Assembly: GCA_013399875.1 (NCBI GenBank)
Contig: VXAZ01000289.1
Span: forward strand, 579,744-643,743
From: Gymnorhina tibicen
Lineage: Eukaryota; Chordata; Aves; Passeriformes; Artamidae
Reading direction: 5' to 3'
DNA: 64,000 nt
The notes beneath the pieces were generated by a model. It saw only the letters and a list, made by a program, of their open reading frames with translations, was not told where the DNA came from and did not search any database. How positions within the stretch are numbered: position 1 is the first letter of the stretch; each line of letters begins with the position of its first letter. Positions 63,264 to 64,000 of this stretch are shown here, piece by piece. Made by a program: the position numbers and the translations under genes.

Positions 63264-63268
63264 CCAAT
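63264..63268 (+). promoter_or_regulatory. CCAAT box 1
   Basis: CCAAT within TTAGCCAATCG, a good NF-Y core context. It lies 33 bases from the second CCAAT, close to three helical turns. Confidence 0.55.
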
Positions 63269-63296
63269 CGTCTTTCAGCGCCCGCAGCCGGGGGGC

Positions 63297-63301
63297 CCAA
63301 T
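63297..63301 (+). promoter_or_regulatory. CCAAT box 2
   Basis: CCAAT within GGCCCAATGGCAG. Paired with the box at 63264, it supports NF-Y-type promoter architecture. Confidence 0.5.
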
Positions 63302-63331
63302 GGCAGCGGGGAGCGGCGGTGCCTGGCGTGG

Positions 63332-63351
63332 GTGCTGGGATATGTAGTCCA
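63332..63351 (-). promoter_or_regulatory. ZNF143/STAF-like site, minus orientation
   Basis: The minus strand reads TGGACTACATATCCCAGCAC, close to the ZNF143 (STAF) binding consensus ACTACAATTCCCAGCATGC. It points toward the minus-strand exon. ZNF143 sites are enriched at CpG-island promoters close to start sites. Confidence 0.7.
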
Positions 63352-63385
63352 GCCTAGAGGCGTTCCTGCGGCCCTCGCGGGGGAA

Positions 63386-63405
63386 GACTACGTGTCCCAG
63401 CAGGC
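63386..63405 (+). promoter_or_regulatory. ZNF143/STAF-like site, plus orientation
   Basis: GACTACGTGTCCCAGCAGGC matches the same consensus and is oriented opposite to the site at 63332-63351, about 54 bases away start to start. The CG inside the ACTACG core makes it potentially methylation-sensitive. Confidence 0.7.
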
Positions 63406-63700
63406 AGCGCGGCGCAGGCCAGGATCCTGCCGGGGAAGGGCGAAGAAGAGCGTTTGCTGTGGGATGCGCGCACGGTACTCCCGTCATCCTGTTTGTTAGG
63501 GTTTTGGGGGGTTTTGCAGTCTGTCGCGACAGGTTATGAGCTGCCGATGACTGGCGGCAGGAGTCCCCGTCGCGGGTTTGCCTTAGAGCTTTGCACCGGC
63601 AAGCACTTAAAGCACGCACGTGTTGTAAACGACCACGAAGACTTGCCAGAGGCGGAGCCTGGGATGTAGCCTAAGTCAGCACGTCAGCGGGAAGGGAAAA

Positions 63701-63859
63701 ACTGTCGGTGCTAGCGAAACGCAGTCCCGTCATCACTTGGGATAAAAGAGGGATGGGGGGAAATCCCCGGAATAGTCACACTGAGCAACAGTTCCGCGGT
63801 GTTTTTATTCAAGTTAATCCAAGGGGATTTTTTTTTTTAATCCCAGTTTTGCAGGGGTT
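63701..63859. other. Island flank, no gene seen
   Basis: GC content falls away here. A T-run (about 63829-63838) and ordinary sequence are present. No splice donor of good quality was seen on the plus strand, so a rightward first exon cannot be delimited. Confidence 0.4.
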
Positions 63860-64000
63860 GATGAACCTGGAGAAGAGAGGGCTCGGGGGGAAATCTTACC
63901 CGTGTATATATCCGCACATTTATATGAACCTGGAGGGAAGGTGCAATAAGGATAGAGCCAGGGTGTTCTCGGTGGTGCCCAATGACAGTGTCAGAGGCAA
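63860..64000 (+). mobile_element. CR1 LINE fragment running off the window
   Basis: The plus strand reads gaacctggagaagagagggc, and further on ggaaggtgcaataaggatag, gccagggtgttctcggtggt and gcccaatgacagtgtcagag. This is the CR1 ORF2 3' coding region, whose peptide runs FSLEKRRLRG ... LFSVVPSDR in active relatives. The frame here is disrupted by substitutions and small changes. The element continues past the window end. Its orientation is opposite to the CR1 at 62.2 kb, so the two CR1 copies bracket the CpG island. Confidence 0.88.

Larger units (their letters stand above)
62400..63700. promoter_or_regulatory. CpG island with probable bidirectional promoter
   Basis: Strongly GC-rich, CpG-dense sequence surrounds a 174-base gap. 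It contains the minus-strand coding segment that ends at 62597, two CCAAT boxes (63264-63268, 63297-63301) and two inverted ZNF143/STAF-like sites (63332-63351, 63386-63405). No TATA box was seen. This combination is typical of housekeeping promoters that fire in both directions. The minus-strand gene is supported by coding sequence and a splice donor. A rightward gene is suggested only by motif orientation. Confidence 0.8.

Overview
The window looks like nuclear DNA of a bird, most likely a songbird (passerine). CR1 LINE fragments of the avian type lie at about 21.6, 62.2 and 63.9 kb. Three LTR-type elements sit between 50.4 and 53.7 kb, and I recognise two of them as repeat families common in passerine assemblies. 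Ancient amniote SINE remnants (MIR-like and tRNA-derived) are also present. The rest is AT-rich, CpG-poor sequence typical of vertebrate introns or intergenic DNA. There is no sign of bacterial, phage or organellar sequence, and almost every open reading frame is a chance ORF. Family names come from memory of these repeats, not from a search.

Layout: 1-3.2 kb is plain non-coding DNA with a MIR-like fragment. 3.24-3.69 kb is a compact CpG island, a probable promoter of unknown gene. 3.7-50.3 kb is a long non-coding stretch with scattered simple repeats, one 13-bp perfect hairpin (8.16 kb), a CR1 fragment (21.6 kb), a MIR-like SINE (40.1 kb), a tRNA-derived SINE (45.9 kb) and two weak candidate exons (28.3 kb minus, 41.2 kb plus). 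50.37-53.67 kb holds three different solo-LTR-like elements. The middle one is intact, with a perfect 5-bp target-site duplication. 53.7-62.2 kb is non-coding again, with a C14-T-A41 homopolymer tract at 55.7 kb and a plus-strand T/C-rich block at 57.3-58.9 kb. 62.4-63.7 kb is a strong CpG island with a 174-base assembly gap.

The best gene evidence is in that second island. A minus-strand coding segment emerges from the gap and ends at a strong splice donor (CAG|GTGAGC). It is most simply the first coding exon of a gene that runs leftward, with a first intron that may cover much of the window. I could not name the gene. Just upstream of it lie two CCAAT boxes and two inverted ZNF143/STAF-type motifs about 54 bp apart, the arrangement expected of a bidirectional CpG-island promoter. 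Across much of the interval the plus strand reads as A/C-rich, which fits minus-strand transcription, but I have not counted it.

I found no operon-like, CRISPR-like or otherwise clearly new biological system. The most informative items are the gapped GC-rich first exon with its paired promoter motifs, the LTR cluster with its clean duplication, and a few unexplained small structures.
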